DNA of 64,000 bases from CAWAYH01 sp963786195 (GTDB lineage: Bacteria > Acidobacteriota > Vicinamibacteria > Vicinamibacterales > 2-12-FULL-66-21). The notes beneath the pieces were generated by a model that had not been told where the DNA came from, made no database searches, and saw only the letters and a program-made list of their open reading frames with translations. Both the position numbers and the translations under genes were made by a program. Below are positions 28,791 to 38,702 of this stretch, in pieces. How positions within the stretch are numbered: the stretch's first letter is position 1; the number at the start of each line of letters is the position of its first letter. The stretch is taken from the NCBI GenBank assembly GCA_963786195.1, contig CAWAYH010000004.1, positions 248,001 through 312,000 of the forward strand, read 5' to 3'.

Positions 28791-28960
28791 AATTCTGAAT
28801 TCGAATTACGAATGCTGAATTGAAGGTTGAAATGGACAATGCGGAAGATAATGTCGAATGAAGCAAGTTGAAAGCTTCAATGTTGCCTCATTGACCCTTA
28901 TCTTCGTCATTTCCTGTTCCCAATTCACTTCAGCATTCATAATTCAGCATTCAGCATTGC
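28791..28960. repeat. Degenerate 7-mer inverted array at a divergent promoter region
   Basis: An unusually AT-rich 170 bp inside GC-rich DNA. The left half shows CTGAATT, CGAATTA, CGAATGC, TGAATTG at successive 7-base steps. The right half shows ATTCATA, ATTCAGC, ATTCAGC, which are reverse complements of the same word. Centre of symmetry: AAGCTT at 28872-28877. Both arms carry GAATGCTGAA near their outer end and GAAGATAA in the middle, so the region can form a long imperfect hairpin. It lies between the starts of the GcvT-like and CrtI-like genes and must contain their promoters. Confidence 0.6.
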
Positions 28961-28961
28961 C

Positions 28962-30605
28962 ATGCCCCACTACGACGTCATCGTGATCGGCGGCGGTCAC
29001 AACGGCCTTGTGAACGCGGCCTACCTTGCGCGGGCGGGCCGCAAGGTGCTCGTGCTCGAGCGACGGCACGTGCTCGGCGGCGCGGCGGTCACGGAGGAAA
29101 TCTTTCCAGGCTTCAAGTTCTCGGTGTGCTCGTACGTGGTCTCGCTGCTGCGGCCGGAAATCATCCGTGAGCTCGACCTTCCGCGGCACGGGCTGGAGAT
29201 CCTCCCGCTCGACGGCACGTTCACGCCGATGCCGAGCGGCGATTACCTCTGGCGCGTGAACGACCACGCCAAGACCCGCCGCGAGATCGCCCGGCACTCG
29301 AGGGTGGACGCGGAGGCCTACGACGAGTACGGCAAGGCGATGGTCGACATGGGCCGGTTCGTGAAGCCCATCCTCAACATGACGCCGCCGGATCCGACGT
29401 CGCTCGACCCACGCGGTCTCATGGATCTGCTCTTCCTCGGCCGACGCTTTCAGGCGCTCTCGGACGAAGACAAGTACAACCAGATCCAGCTCATGACCAT
29501 GAGCGCCGTGGATTTTCTCGACCAATGGTTCGAGACCGACGTCCTCAAGGCGACCATGGCGGCCTCGGGCATCATCGGGACGTTTCTTGGCGTGCGGTCG
29601 CCGGGTACCGCGTACGTCCTCCTCCACCACTACATGGGCGAGATCGACGGCGCGTTCCGCTCGTGGGGCCTCTCGCGGGGCGGCACCGGCGCGATCTCCA
29701 ACGCCATTGCCGACGCGGCGCGCGAGGCCGGCGTCGAGATCCGGTCCGAGACGGCGGTCTCGAAAATCATCGTCAAGGATGGCTCGGCCGCAGGCGTCGT
29801 CCTCGAAAATGGCGACTACCTCACGAGTCAGGTCGTGTCATCGAGCGTCGACCCGCACCGGACGTTTCTCAGGATGATTGGCGCCGAGCATCTGCCGGAC
29901 GAGTTCGTCGAGGAGATCCGCCGCTACAAGTTTCGCGGGTCGTCCGGCAAGGTCAACCTCGCGCTCGATGCGCTGCCGGATTTCACGTGCCTGCCGGGTG
30001 CGGGCGCGCACCTGCGGGGGGCGATTTCGATTTCTCCCAGCGTCGAGTACATGGAGCGCGCTTACGACGAAGCGAAGTACGGCCACTACTCGCGCCGGCC
30101 CTACATCGACATCGTCATTCCCAGCCTGACCGACCCGTCCGTCGCGCCCCCGGGCAAGCACGTGATGTCCTGCTTCGTCCAGTACGCGCCCTACCACCTC
30201 AAGGAAGGCACGTGGGACGACCACCGCGAGGCCTTTGGCGATACGGTCATCGACACGATCGCCGAACATGCGCCCAACATCAGGGACATCATTCTGCATC
30301 GCCAGGTCGTGACGCCGCTCGATCTCGAACGGGAATGGGGCCTCACAGAGGGCAACATCTTCCAGGGCGAGCTCACGCTCGAGCAGCTGTTCTTCCTGCG
30401 TCCCGCGCCGGGCTGGGCGCAGTACCGGACGCCGATCAGGAACCTCTACATGTGCGGCTCGGCGACGCATCCCGGGCGGCGGCATCATGGGCGCGCCGGG
30501 ACGGAATGCGGCGATGCGGATGATCAAGGAGATAGGAGTGAGGAGGTACGCGCCTCTGCTAACTCCAATCCTAACTCCTAGCTCCTGCCTCCTGACAGGA
30601 TCCAA
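28962..30605 (+). CDS. CrtI-like FAD-dependent oxidoreductase, copy 1
   Basis: About 530 residues. Dinucleotide-binding start MPHYDVIVIGGGHNGLVNAAYLARAG, then LVLERRHVLGGAAVTEEIFPG, a central DFLDQWFETDVLKATMAASG, SRGGTGAISNAIADAARE and a C-terminal FAD contact region NLYMCGSATHPGGGIMGAPGRNA. This is the phytoene-desaturase-like oxidoreductase class that removes or rearranges hydrogens on lipophilic substrates, although no carotenoid genes accompany it. One extra G near 30475 throws the annotated frame off just after CGSATHPG; in the corrected frame it reads on through the 7-mer array at 30529-30598 without a stop. The true end is therefore uncertain. A paralogue follows directly. Confidence 0.82.
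30529..30598. repeat. Degenerate 7-mer inverted array between CrtI-like genes
   Basis: Left arm GAGATAG, GAGTGAG, GAGGTAC; right arm CTAACTC, CTAGCTC, CTGCCTC, CTGACAG, all at 7-base steps and mutually reverse-complementary in pattern. It covers the end of copy 1 and the expected start of copy 2. Same architecture as 28791-28960 with a different 7-mer. Confidence 0.55.
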
Positions 30606-32168
30606 CCATCATCATCGGTGCCGGCCACAACGGCCTGACCGCGGCCTACTATCTGGCGAAAGCGGGACTGAAGCCGCTCGTGCTCGAGCGTCGCCCGATC
30701 GTCGGAGGCGCGGCGATCACCGAGGAGATCGCGCCCGGGTTCCGGTGCCCGACGCTCGCGCATGCGACCGGCCCGCTGCGGCGGTCGATCGTCCGCGACA
30801 TTCGACTGGCCGCGCGAGGCGTGGAGTTCGTCCAGCCCGACCCGAGACTGGTCGCGCTGTCGCCGGACGGCCGCGCCTTGCCTTCTCGGCGGATCAGGCT
30901 CGCACGGTTGACGCGATCCGCGCGTTGTCCGAAAAGGACGCCGCCAGTATCCGGAGTTCTGCCGCACCCTCGCGCGCTCGGCGGCTTCATCAACGACCTG
31001 CTCGAGATCACGCCGCCGTCTCTCGACGGGCCTGCACCCGGAGAGTTGTGGGATCTGCTCAAGACCGGCCGGCGATTCCGTGCGCTCGGCAAACGCGACG
31101 GGTTCAGGCTGCTGCGCTGGACGCCGATGTCGGCTGCGGATCTGGTCGCCGAGTGGTTCTCGACCGACCTGCTGCAGGCGGCGATCGCCGCGCGCGGGAT
31201 CTTCGGCGTCGCCCAAGGTCCCTGGTCCGCGGGGACGGGCGCGGTGCTGCTGCTCAACGCCGCGATCGATCCCGCGCCCGGCGGCAGCAGCGTGCTGGTC
31301 AAAGGCGGACCCGGCATCCTGTACGCGCGCGATGGCCGATGCGGTACGCGAGGCCGGCGGCGAGATTCGGACGAACTCGGGCGTCGCGCGGGTCGTGGTC
31401 CGCAGACGGCGCGGCTGCCGGCGTAGTCCTCGACGATGGAACGGAGCTCGCGGCGCGCGCGGTCGTTTCGAACGCCGATCCGAAGCGCACGCTGCTTCGT
31501 TTCATCGATCCGATCGAACTGGATCCGGGATTCCTGACGCGCGTCCGCAACTATCGGTGTCCGGGCACAACCGCCAAGCTGAACCTCGCCCTGAGCGCGC
31601 TCCCGACGTTTCGCGGCGTGGCCAATCCATCGGATCTGAAGGGCCGCATTCACATCGGGCCGGACGTCGACTATCTCGAGCGCGCCTTCGATGCTTCCAA
31701 GTACGGTGAGATCTCGCCGGAGCCGTACCTGGACATCACGTTCCCGACGCTCCACGACCCGTCCCTCGCTCCATCAGGCGCGCACGTCATGTCCGTCTAC
31801 ATGCAGTTTGCGCCGTACGCGCTGAGAAACGGACGGACGTGGCAGGATGCGGCCGGCGACTGTCAGCCACCGTCATGCGCACGCTCGCGCAGTATGCTCC
31901 GGGAATCGAGCGCCTCGTCGTGCACGAGCAGGTGATCACGCCGCACGACCTGGAAGAGACGTTCGGCATGACGGGCGGGCACATCCTGCACGGCGAGCCG
32001 TCGCTCGATCAGCTGTACACCATGCGGCCGATACTCGGGTGGGCCCGGTATCGAACACCGATCGATCGGTTGTATCTCTGCGGCTGCGGCACTCATCCGG
32101 GCGGCGGGCTGACCGCCGGGTCCGGACAGAATGCCGCGAGGGAAATCGTCACGGATCTGAAGCGATGA
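30599..32168 (+). CDS. CrtI-like FAD-dependent oxidoreductase, copy 2, frameshifted
   Basis: Paralogue of the preceding gene, about 515 residues after repair. The Rossmann start reads DPTIIIGAGHNGLTAAYYLAKAG, then LVLERRPIVGGAAITEEIAPGF, SAADLVAEWFSTDLLQAAIAARG, a central DDGTELAARAVVSNADPKRTLLRF and the C-terminal LYLCGCGTHPGGGLTAGSGQNAA. No start codon is visible in frame before DPTIIIG: the preceding in-frame triplet is a TGA, so the start has been lost to an indel or lies in the 7-mer array. Breaks near 30885, 30945, 31330, 31405 and 31862. The stop overlaps the M28 peptidase ATG (ATGA). Substrate unknown. Confidence 0.75.
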
Positions 32169-34321
32169 AGGCCATCCTGCCCATCGTCCTCCTAGCCGTA
32201 CTGCTGACGGCAGCGGCGCAGCGACGCGACACTGCGGGGCTCGCCGGCTTCACGCGCGAGCACGCGACAGCTCACGCGGCTCTCGAGCGCCGATTCCTGG
32301 AGCTCCCCTCCGCGGATCGGATCCTCGAGGCGCATCGCTTTCTTGCGGACAAGCCGCACCTGGCAGGTTCCGACCGGGACCGTGAGCTGGCGGAGTGGAC
32401 GCGCGCCCGCTTCGACGCCTACGGCCTCGAGGAGGCCAGCATCACGACCCACGAGGTGCTGCTTCCGTGGCCCGAAGAAGTCAGCGTCGAGATGACGGCG
32501 CCCCGTCCGTGGCGAGCGTCGATGCGGGAGGATCCGGTTGCGGGCGACGCTTATACCCAAATCCCGCCGGACGCGGCGGGTCTGCCCTATCACGCGTACT
32601 CCGCATCTGGCGAGGTGACCGCACCGGTGGTGTATGCGGGGAGCGGTAATCCGGCGGACTACGACTGGCTCGCGACGCAGGGGATCGACATTCGCGGGAA
32701 GATTGCGCTCGTCCGCTACTCCGTTCCCTACAGCTATCGCGGCTTCAAGGCGCTGACGGCGCAACAGCGCGGCGCCGCCGGGCTCCTCATCTACTCGGAT
32801 CCGGCAGACGACGGCTACGCCAAGGGCAAGACATACCCCGACGGTCCCTGGGGACCCGAAAGCCACATCCAGCGTGGCGGCATCGTCTACGACTTCATGG
32901 TGCCCGGCGATCCCTTGACGCCGGGGTGGACGTCGCTGCCTGGCGCACGGCGCATCTCGACGGATGAAGCCGCGTCGCTGCCGAAGATCATCAGCGCGCC
33001 GCTTTCGTACAAGGATGCCCGCGTCATCCTTGAAGCGCTCGGCGGACCCGAGCCGCCGAAGGAATGGCGCGGAGCGCTGCCACTCACGTACCGAGCGGGT
33101 CCCGGGCCTGCGACCGTTCGGCTGCGCGTCCGTGCAGACGATCGTATCCGGCCGATCTGGACCGTCACCGGCGCGATCCGCGGCAGCCAGCGTCCGGACG
33201 ACGTCGTGATCGTCGGCAACCATCGCGATGCGTGGATCTACGGCGGCGTCGATCCCTCGAGCGGATCGGCGGCGTTGATGGAGCTCGCGCGCACGCTTGG
33301 CGAATTGAAACGGCGTGGATGGCGCCCGGCACGGACGATTCTCTTCGCGAGCTGGGATGCCGAGGAGTTCACGCTCACGTCGTCCACCGAGTGGGGAGAA
33401 CAGCACGAGGCGACGCTCCGCGGGCACGCGGTTGCCTATCTGAACGTGGACAGCGCGGCGTCCGGCTCCAACCTCTCCGTCGCGGCGGTGCCGGCGCTGA
33501 ACCGGTTGATCGAAGACGTCGCGCAGAAAGTCACGGACCCCAACACCCGGCTGACGCTCGCCGGCGCGGCGCGCGATCGGAGAACGCGCGAGCGCGGCGC
33601 GCTCCCCGGCGGATCGGGCGAAGACCTCGTCGACAACCGCCTCGGCAGCGGCTCGGATTACACGGTGTTCCTGAACTATCTCGGTGTGCCCATCGCCGAC
33701 CTGTCGTTCGACGGACCGTACGGCGTCTATCACTCGATTTACGACAACCACAACTGGGTCGCGAAGATCGGCGACCCGGGCTTCCGCTACCACGTGACGC
33801 TCGTGCAGCTCTGGGGTCTCGTGGCTCTGCGACTGGCCGGCGCTGATGTGCCGCCGCTCGATTACGAACCCTACGGGCGCCGCATCGAAGAGTTCGCGAA
33901 GGAGATCAGCCGCCGTTGGGCAAAGCCACCGGTGGACGGGGCCGCGGACATGTTCGGCGAGATCGCGTCCGCAGCCGGCAGCATGCGCGCGGCAGCTGCC
34001 GACTTCAACCGCAGGCGCGACGTCGCGCTCGAAGCGTCTGACGTCACACGCCTGTTGCAGCTCAACGACGACCTGCTGGGGGTCGAGCGGGCGCTGCTCG
34101 ACCCCGATGGCATTCCCGGGCGTCCCTGGTACCGTCACCTCGTTTACGCGCCCAAGTTCACCTACGCGCCGGAGGTGTTGCCCGGGGTGGCTGAGGCGGT
34201 GACCGCCAATGATGCGGAACGCGCCCGTGCGCAGGCGTCGCGGCTGATTGCGGCCCTGCGCCGGGCCACGGCCTCGCTCCAGGGAACCGGCCGCAACAGT
34301 TCAGAAAAACCGAAGGATTAG
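32165..34321 (+). CDS. Secreted M28 family peptidase, glutamate carboxypeptidase II-like
   Basis: 718 residues. Signal peptide MKAILPIVLLAVLLTAAAQ. Domain order as in GCPII/PSMA: a protease-associated insert (GKIALVRYSVPYSYRGFKAL, GAAGLLIYSDPADDG), the M28 catalytic domain with GNHRDAWIYGGVDPSSGSAALMELAR (His, bridging Asp), WDAEEFTLTSSTEWGE (catalytic Glu and zinc Glu), LNVDSAASG, and HSIYDNHNW, followed by the C-terminal helical dimerisation region. All binuclear-zinc ligands expected for the family can be matched. It probably acts in the periplasm on acidic or short peptides. Coupled by ATGA to the CrtI-like gene. Intact. Confidence 0.88.
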   Translation: MKAILPIVLLAVLLTAAAQRRDTAGLAGFTREHATAHAALERRFLELPSADRILEAHRFLADKPHLAGSDRDRELAEWTRARFDAYGLEEASITTHEVLLPWPEEVSVEMTAPRPWRASMREDPVAGDAYTQIPPDAAGLPYHAYSASGEVTAPVVYAGSGNPADYDWLATQGIDIRGKIALVRYSVPYSYRGFKALTAQQRGAAGLLIYSDPADDGYAKGKTYPDGPWGPESHIQRGGIVYDFMVPGDPLTPGWTSLPGARRISTDEAASLPKIISAPLSYKDARVILEALGGPEPPKEWRGALPLTYRAGPGPATVRLRVRADDRIRPIWTVTGAIRGSQRPDDVVIVGNHRDAWIYGGVDPSSGSAALMELARTLGELKRRGWRPARTILFASWDAEEFTLTSSTEWGEQHEATLRGHAVAYLNVDSAASGSNLSVAAVPALNRLIEDVAQKVTDPNTRLTLAGAARDRRTRERGALPGGSGEDLVDNRLGSGSDYTVFLNYLGVPIADLSFDGPYGVYHSIYDNHNWVAKIGDPGFRYHVTLVQLWGLVALRLAGADVPPLDYEPYGRRIEEFAKEISRRWAKPPVDGAADMFGEIASAAGSMRAAAADFNRRRDVALEASDVTRLLQLNDDLLGVERALLDPDGIPGRPWYRHLVYAPKFTYAPEVLPGVAEAVTANDAERARAQASRLIAALRRATASLQGTGRNSSEKPKD

Positions 34322-34486
34322 GTCAGGATTCCTCGGACCGCGGACAGGCATACTCGGGCTCGAGCCAAAAACCCGTCGTGATGGGGACTCGGGGGTCGAC
34401 TCCCGGTCCTGCCGGCCATAGAATAAGGGGCTTCATACTTTAGTCGGTCAGACGGACCGTTCTCACGACGGGGAGGCACCAGAGCC

Positions 34487-36088
34487 ATGGAAGCCAGCGC
34501 GACGTCAGCGGGCGCCCGCAAAGACATCAAGATCACGTATTCCACCATGAGCGCGGAACAGATGGAGGAACTCCACCGCGCCATAGACGAAGAGATTCCG
34601 CGCGTCAAAGCCGGCTTCGGCAAGAGCTGGCCGATGATCGTCGATGGACAGCCGGTCAAGAGCGACAAGGAATTCGACGATCGCAGTCCGAACGACACGC
34701 GCATCCTGCTCGGCAAATTCCAGAGCGGAAGCCGCGAGCACGTTCGTCAGGCGATCGCGGCCGCGCGCGCGGCGTACCCGGCGTGGTCGCGGCTGTCGTG
34801 GCAGGAACGCGTCGCGAAGCTGCGCGCGGTTGCCGACACCATTCGGGCGCACCGGTGGGAGCTGTCGGTGCTCATGGGATACGAAGCCGGCAAGAACCGC
34901 CTGGAATGCGTCGGCGACGTCGAGGAGTCGGCGGACCTCGTCGCCTACTACTGCGACCAGGTCGAGCAGAATCAGGGTTTCCTGAAGCCGATGCAGACGC
35001 TCGGCCCCGGCGAGAACAACTCCAGCGTGCTGCGATCGTACGGTGTGTGGGCCGTCATCGCGCCGTTCAACTTCCCGCTCGCGCTGGCGGCCGGGCCGGC
35101 CGGTGGCGCGCTGGTCGCGGGCAACACGGTCGTCTTCAAGCCAGCGTCGGACACGCCGTACATCGGCCTGCGCCTCGCGCAGATCATGGAAGAAGCCGGC
35201 ATACCCAAAGGCGTCTTCAACTTCGTCACGGGCGGCGGCAGCTCCGTCGGTCAGGAAATGATCGACAACCAGGGCATTAACGGAATCGTCTTCACGGGCT
35301 CGATGGAAGTGGGCATGAAGCTGATCCGCGACAACGCGGGCCGCGCCGTGCCACGACCCGTCATCACCGAGATGGGCGGCAAGAACCCCGCGCTCGTGAT
35401 GCGCTCGGCGGATCTGGACAAAGCGTCGGATGGAATCTTTCGCTCGGCGTTCGGCGCGCAGGGACAGAAGTGTTCTGCCTGCTCGCGCGTGTACGTGTCG
35501 AAGGAGGTTCGGGACCGCTTCGTCGAAATGCTGGTCGAGAAGGCGAAGAAGATCAAGGTCGGCAACCCGCTGGAACGCGACGTCTGGATGGGTCCTGTCA
35601 TCAACGAAGCCGCGGTGAAGACGTACGAGCGCGCGGTCGCGCAGGCGAAGGCCGATGGCGGCAAGATCCTCATCGGTGGAAAGCGCATGACGGGTCCCGA
35701 GTTCGAGCACGGGTATTTCGTCGAGCCGACCGTCATCGACGGCCTGCCGGTGACGCATCCGCTCTTCGCCGAAGAATTGTTCGTGCCCATCACCGTCGTC
35801 GGCGACGTGCTGTCGCTGGACGACGCGATCCGGCTGGCCAACAACACCGAGTACGGGCTGACCGCCGGCATCTTCTCCGAGGACGACAGGGAAATCGAAC
35901 GGTTCTTCGACGAGGTCCAGGCGGGCGTGCTCTACGCCAATCGCCGATCCGGTGCGACGACCGGCGCGTGGCCGGGGATCAACCCGTTCGGCGGCTGGAA
36001 AGCGAGCGGGTCGTCGGGCCGTGGCACCGGCGGTCCGTACTACGTGCAGCAGTTCATGCGCGAGCAGAGTCGCGTCCGGATTCGGTGA
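34487..36088 (+). CDS. Aldehyde dehydrogenase, 1-pyrroline-5-carboxylate dehydrogenase-like
   Basis: 533 residues. NAD(P)-dependent aldehyde dehydrogenase with the catalytic Cys in GQKCSACSRVYVS, the general-base Glu in ITEMGGKNPALV, cofactor-binding VFTGSMEVGMKLI, and FNFPLALAAGPAGGALVAGNTVVFKPA. The GQKCSA form, MGGKNP and the closing NPFGGWKASGSSGRGTGGPYYV resemble L-glutamate-gamma-semialdehyde (P5C) dehydrogenases, the second step of proline degradation. No proline dehydrogenase is in the window, so the aldehyde is not certain. GGGGAGG lies 10 bp before the ATG. It starts 165 bp after the M28 gene in a spacer with no further gene. Confidence 0.85.
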   Translation: MEASATSAGARKDIKITYSTMSAEQMEELHRAIDEEIPRVKAGFGKSWPMIVDGQPVKSDKEFDDRSPNDTRILLGKFQSGSREHVRQAIAAARAAYPAWSRLSWQERVAKLRAVADTIRAHRWELSVLMGYEAGKNRLECVGDVEESADLVAYYCDQVEQNQGFLKPMQTLGPGENNSSVLRSYGVWAVIAPFNFPLALAAGPAGGALVAGNTVVFKPASDTPYIGLRLAQIMEEAGIPKGVFNFVTGGGSSVGQEMIDNQGINGIVFTGSMEVGMKLIRDNAGRAVPRPVITEMGGKNPALVMRSADLDKASDGIFRSAFGAQGQKCSACSRVYVSKEVRDRFVEMLVEKAKKIKVGNPLERDVWMGPVINEAAVKTYERAVAQAKADGGKILIGGKRMTGPEFEHGYFVEPTVIDGLPVTHPLFAEELFVPITVVGDVLSLDDAIRLANNTEYGLTAGIFSEDDREIERFFDEVQAGVLYANRRSGATTGAWPGINPFGGWKASGSSGRGTGGPYYVQQFMREQSRVRIR

Positions 36089-36092
36089 CTTG

Positions 36093-38702
36093 ATGCGTGC
36101 GAGGGCGCTGGTCGTCGTCGTCCTCCTCCTGTCGTACGGCGCGGTCGGCGCACGGCAGCCCGCCGTGCGCACGGCCGCGCAGCTCCCCGTGCCCGCCAGC
36201 GAGATCGCGAGCGCGCTCGGCATCCAGTCGGTCGATCGGGGGCATCTCGTCCTGGACGTCGTGCGGTCGATGCTGGCGATGGGTGTCGGCGAGACTGACG
36301 TCCAGCGGCGCATGAGGATGCGCGGACTACTCCTGCACCCGAAGCCGACGCGCGACGAAACCGTTCCGCTTCCACTCGATCCTTCGATCTGGCGCGACAC
36401 CGTCCTGCAGCGCCAGGTACCCGACGACCAGATCATCACCGCGATTCTGACGGATCGAAACGCCTCGCTCCTCTACCATGGGTTGGCCGGGCTCGACGAC
36501 GACACGCTGGCCTGGCTGGGACCCGATCGCGAGACGCTGCGGCTGCTGCTGTCGCGTGCGGGCTCGTTCGCGGCGTTCGGGCCGAGCATACGGGTGCGCG
36601 CCGGTCGCGTGGTCGTGCCGGGCGGGGCCGACGCCGAGCCGGTGTGGCAGGCGATCATCGGCGCGGATCCGGGTCGTCCCGGCGCGTTCGTGCGACGGCT
36701 GTTCGGCGAACCCGCCGGCCGGCTGGCGTGGTTCTACGACGCGCTCGCGCGTCTCGACGAACCCCGGTTGCGATTTGCGTTTGGCGGCCCCGCGCCCACT
36801 CAGTCTCGCATCGAGCGCGCGCGCGCGCTCCTGGACGTCTTCCAGACCGCGGGCGAAGAGTGGAGGCCCGACGTCCAGCCGTTCAGCCGACGGCCACTCG
36901 ATCCGTCGCTGACGCTGACGCTCATGGAGGTCACGGCGGACGGCCGTCTGGTCGGGCCGTCGAGCCGCGCGACCTGGGAGCAGGTGTTTTTCGACGACGA
37001 TCCGGGCGACGTGACATCCATTCCCAGAATGCTGCCGACGTCGACTCAGACGATGCCCGTCGACGGCGTCTGGCTCACCTCGCGCGTTCATCGCGTCCCG
37101 TTCGAGCAGGGTCGGCGGCGTCTCGAAACCGTGCTCTTCGCCCAGCGGATGTTCGGCCAGGCCAGTGTGGAAGATCCGCTGGTCGTCACGACGCTCCGGG
37201 GTTACAACGCCTTTCCGGCGCTGATGCAGTCGCTCGAGCGCGCCGGCGTGACGAACGTCACGACGCTCGCAGCTGCCGCCGATCGAGCGCGCGCGCTCAA
37301 CAGCGTGAAGGACGATGCACGCAGGGAGATTGCCATCGAGCAGTTCCAGGCGACGCTGGGGATACTCGAGCGGATCGTGCGCGGCGGAAGCCTGTCCCGC
37401 TCGACGGCCGAATCCCTGATAGGCGGGCTGCTGCGAGTCGACACGACCGACAAGGGCTACCAGGGTCGCCTCGCGGCATGGATCCGAAGCGATCTCATTC
37501 CGCGTCTGCCGGAAGCGGCCAACGAGACGCTGGATCCGCTCGAAGACGTGCTCCTCGGCGCGATGAGCGGTGTCGAACGCAACACCGCGCGTCCGCGCGT
37601 TGTCGAATGGGAAGGACGGACCTACCACGTCAGCGCGTCGCGGGCCGAAGTTCTCCGGCTGCGGCGTGTGCGACAGCGGCAAGGTGCTCCGTCGCTGAGC
37701 GCCTCGCTCGAACAGGTGGAAAAGACCAGCGGCGATCCCGCGGAACGCACGCTGTCCGAGACGCTGACGTCGATCCTGTACGCGTCATATATCGGCGACC
37801 CGGATGGTCCTGCCCTCACCGGTGGCAACGTCGCGCTTCGGCACGACTTGGGACTGTCCGGCAGCGCGGGCCTCCGAACCGCGTGGCGACTGCCGAGCGA
37901 AGGCCACCATGGATCGAAGGGATGGCGGGTCACAGGCTCGCTGCTCGGGCTCGACGTCGCGCTGGCGAGGCTGGCGCTGCGCCGGATCGACTCGACCCAG
38001 ATGCCGACCGAATCAAGGCTCGTGTCGTCGGAGCGGCAGACGGCGTCGCTGACGGTGGCGCTGCTGAATCCAGCGTCCCTGAGCGACGCCGCGCGCGACG
38101 AAATCGCAGCGGCCGTGGCGCGCGGTCGGCAGCGGCTCACCGGACTGACCGGCAAGCGCGACGAAATCGACGAGGTGGCGCGCGACGCGGGCCTGAGCCC
38201 GTGGCGCCGCGAGGCGCTGGCGTGGACCTTCGCTCACGATCGCGAGCGTGTCGAGTCGGCGCTCTCGCTCGTCGAGTTGATGTGGCTCGGCAAACCGCGG
38301 TCGTCTGCGTCGGTCTCGCTGGACGACTGGGGCGCCGCCGTGCTGCCACTCAACGGCTGCGTCTGTCTGACGATGCCGCGCGCCCAGCCGTGGGAGTCGT
38401 TCACGGGACGGCCGGCCATGGGCCTGCTGGCCACGCAGGGGGCCGACGTGACGATCCTCGTCGCCGAGACGCTGGCGGCGCTCGAGCTCCCAGCCGAGCT
38501 CGCGCCCGGCGTCGTCGCGTTCGTGATGCAGGAAGTGATCGATCGAGCGCAGCCCGCGCACTTCGATGACTGGCCCGAGTTCTCGCGCGCCGTAAGCGCG
38601 GTGACGCGCGATCAACTGGTCGACTACATCGCCGCGCTGACGGCAGGCGGCCCGCTCATGTCGGTCGCGCGATCAGGCGGCAGCGCCCCCGAGCGGCAAT
38701 GA
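36093..38702 (+). CDS. Large secreted protein of unknown function
   Basis: 869 residues with a signal peptide (MRARALVVVVLLLSYGAVGARQP). I do not recognise a catalytic family. It is rich in alpha-helical stretches without obvious repeats or metal motifs; noticeable blocks are ASEIASALGIQSVDRGHLVLD, LPTSTQTMPVDGVWLTSR, RVVEWEGRTYHVSASRAEVLRLRRVR and LPLNGCVCLTMPRAQPWESF. The only two Cys visible are in GCVC, which could form a vicinal redox or metal pair. The stop overlaps the ATG of the next gene (ATGA), so it is co-translated with two VWFA proteins, suggesting a shared envelope function. Frame intact and codon use like its neighbours. Confidence 0.7.
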   Translation: MRARALVVVVLLLSYGAVGARQPAVRTAAQLPVPASEIASALGIQSVDRGHLVLDVVRSMLAMGVGETDVQRRMRMRGLLLHPKPTRDETVPLPLDPSIWRDTVLQRQVPDDQIITAILTDRNASLLYHGLAGLDDDTLAWLGPDRETLRLLLSRAGSFAAFGPSIRVRAGRVVVPGGADAEPVWQAIIGADPGRPGAFVRRLFGEPAGRLAWFYDALARLDEPRLRFAFGGPAPTQSRIERARALLDVFQTAGEEWRPDVQPFSRRPLDPSLTLTLMEVTADGRLVGPSSRATWEQVFFDDDPGDVTSIPRMLPTSTQTMPVDGVWLTSRVHRVPFEQGRRRLETVLFAQRMFGQASVEDPLVVTTLRGYNAFPALMQSLERAGVTNVTTLAAAADRARALNSVKDDARREIAIEQFQATLGILERIVRGGSLSRSTAESLIGGLLRVDTTDKGYQGRLAAWIRSDLIPRLPEAANETLDPLEDVLLGAMSGVERNTARPRVVEWEGRTYHVSASRAEVLRLRRVRQRQGAPSLSASLEQVEKTSGDPAERTLSETLTSILYASYIGDPDGPALTGGNVALRHDLGLSGSAGLRTAWRLPSEGHHGSKGWRVTGSLLGLDVALARLALRRIDSTQMPTESRLVSSERQTASLTVALLNPASLSDAARDEIAAAVARGRQRLTGLTGKRDEIDEVARDAGLSPWRREALAWTFAHDRERVESALSLVELMWLGKPRSSASVSLDDWGAAVLPLNGCVCLTMPRAQPWESFTGRPAMGLLATQGADVTILVAETLAALELPAELAPGVVAFVMQEVIDRAQPAHFDDWPEFSRAVSAVTRDQLVDYIAALTAGGPLMSVARSGGSAPERQ

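Noticed and set aside
34322..34486. tRNA-3'-end-like sequence (GGGGGTCGACTCCCGG ... GGCCA) in the spacer before the aldehyde dehydrogenase
   Set aside because: The T-stem has a mismatch, the matching 5' acceptor strand needs an extra base, and no convincing anticodon arm can be drawn. I see nothing else in this 165-bp spacer beyond the ribosome-binding site.
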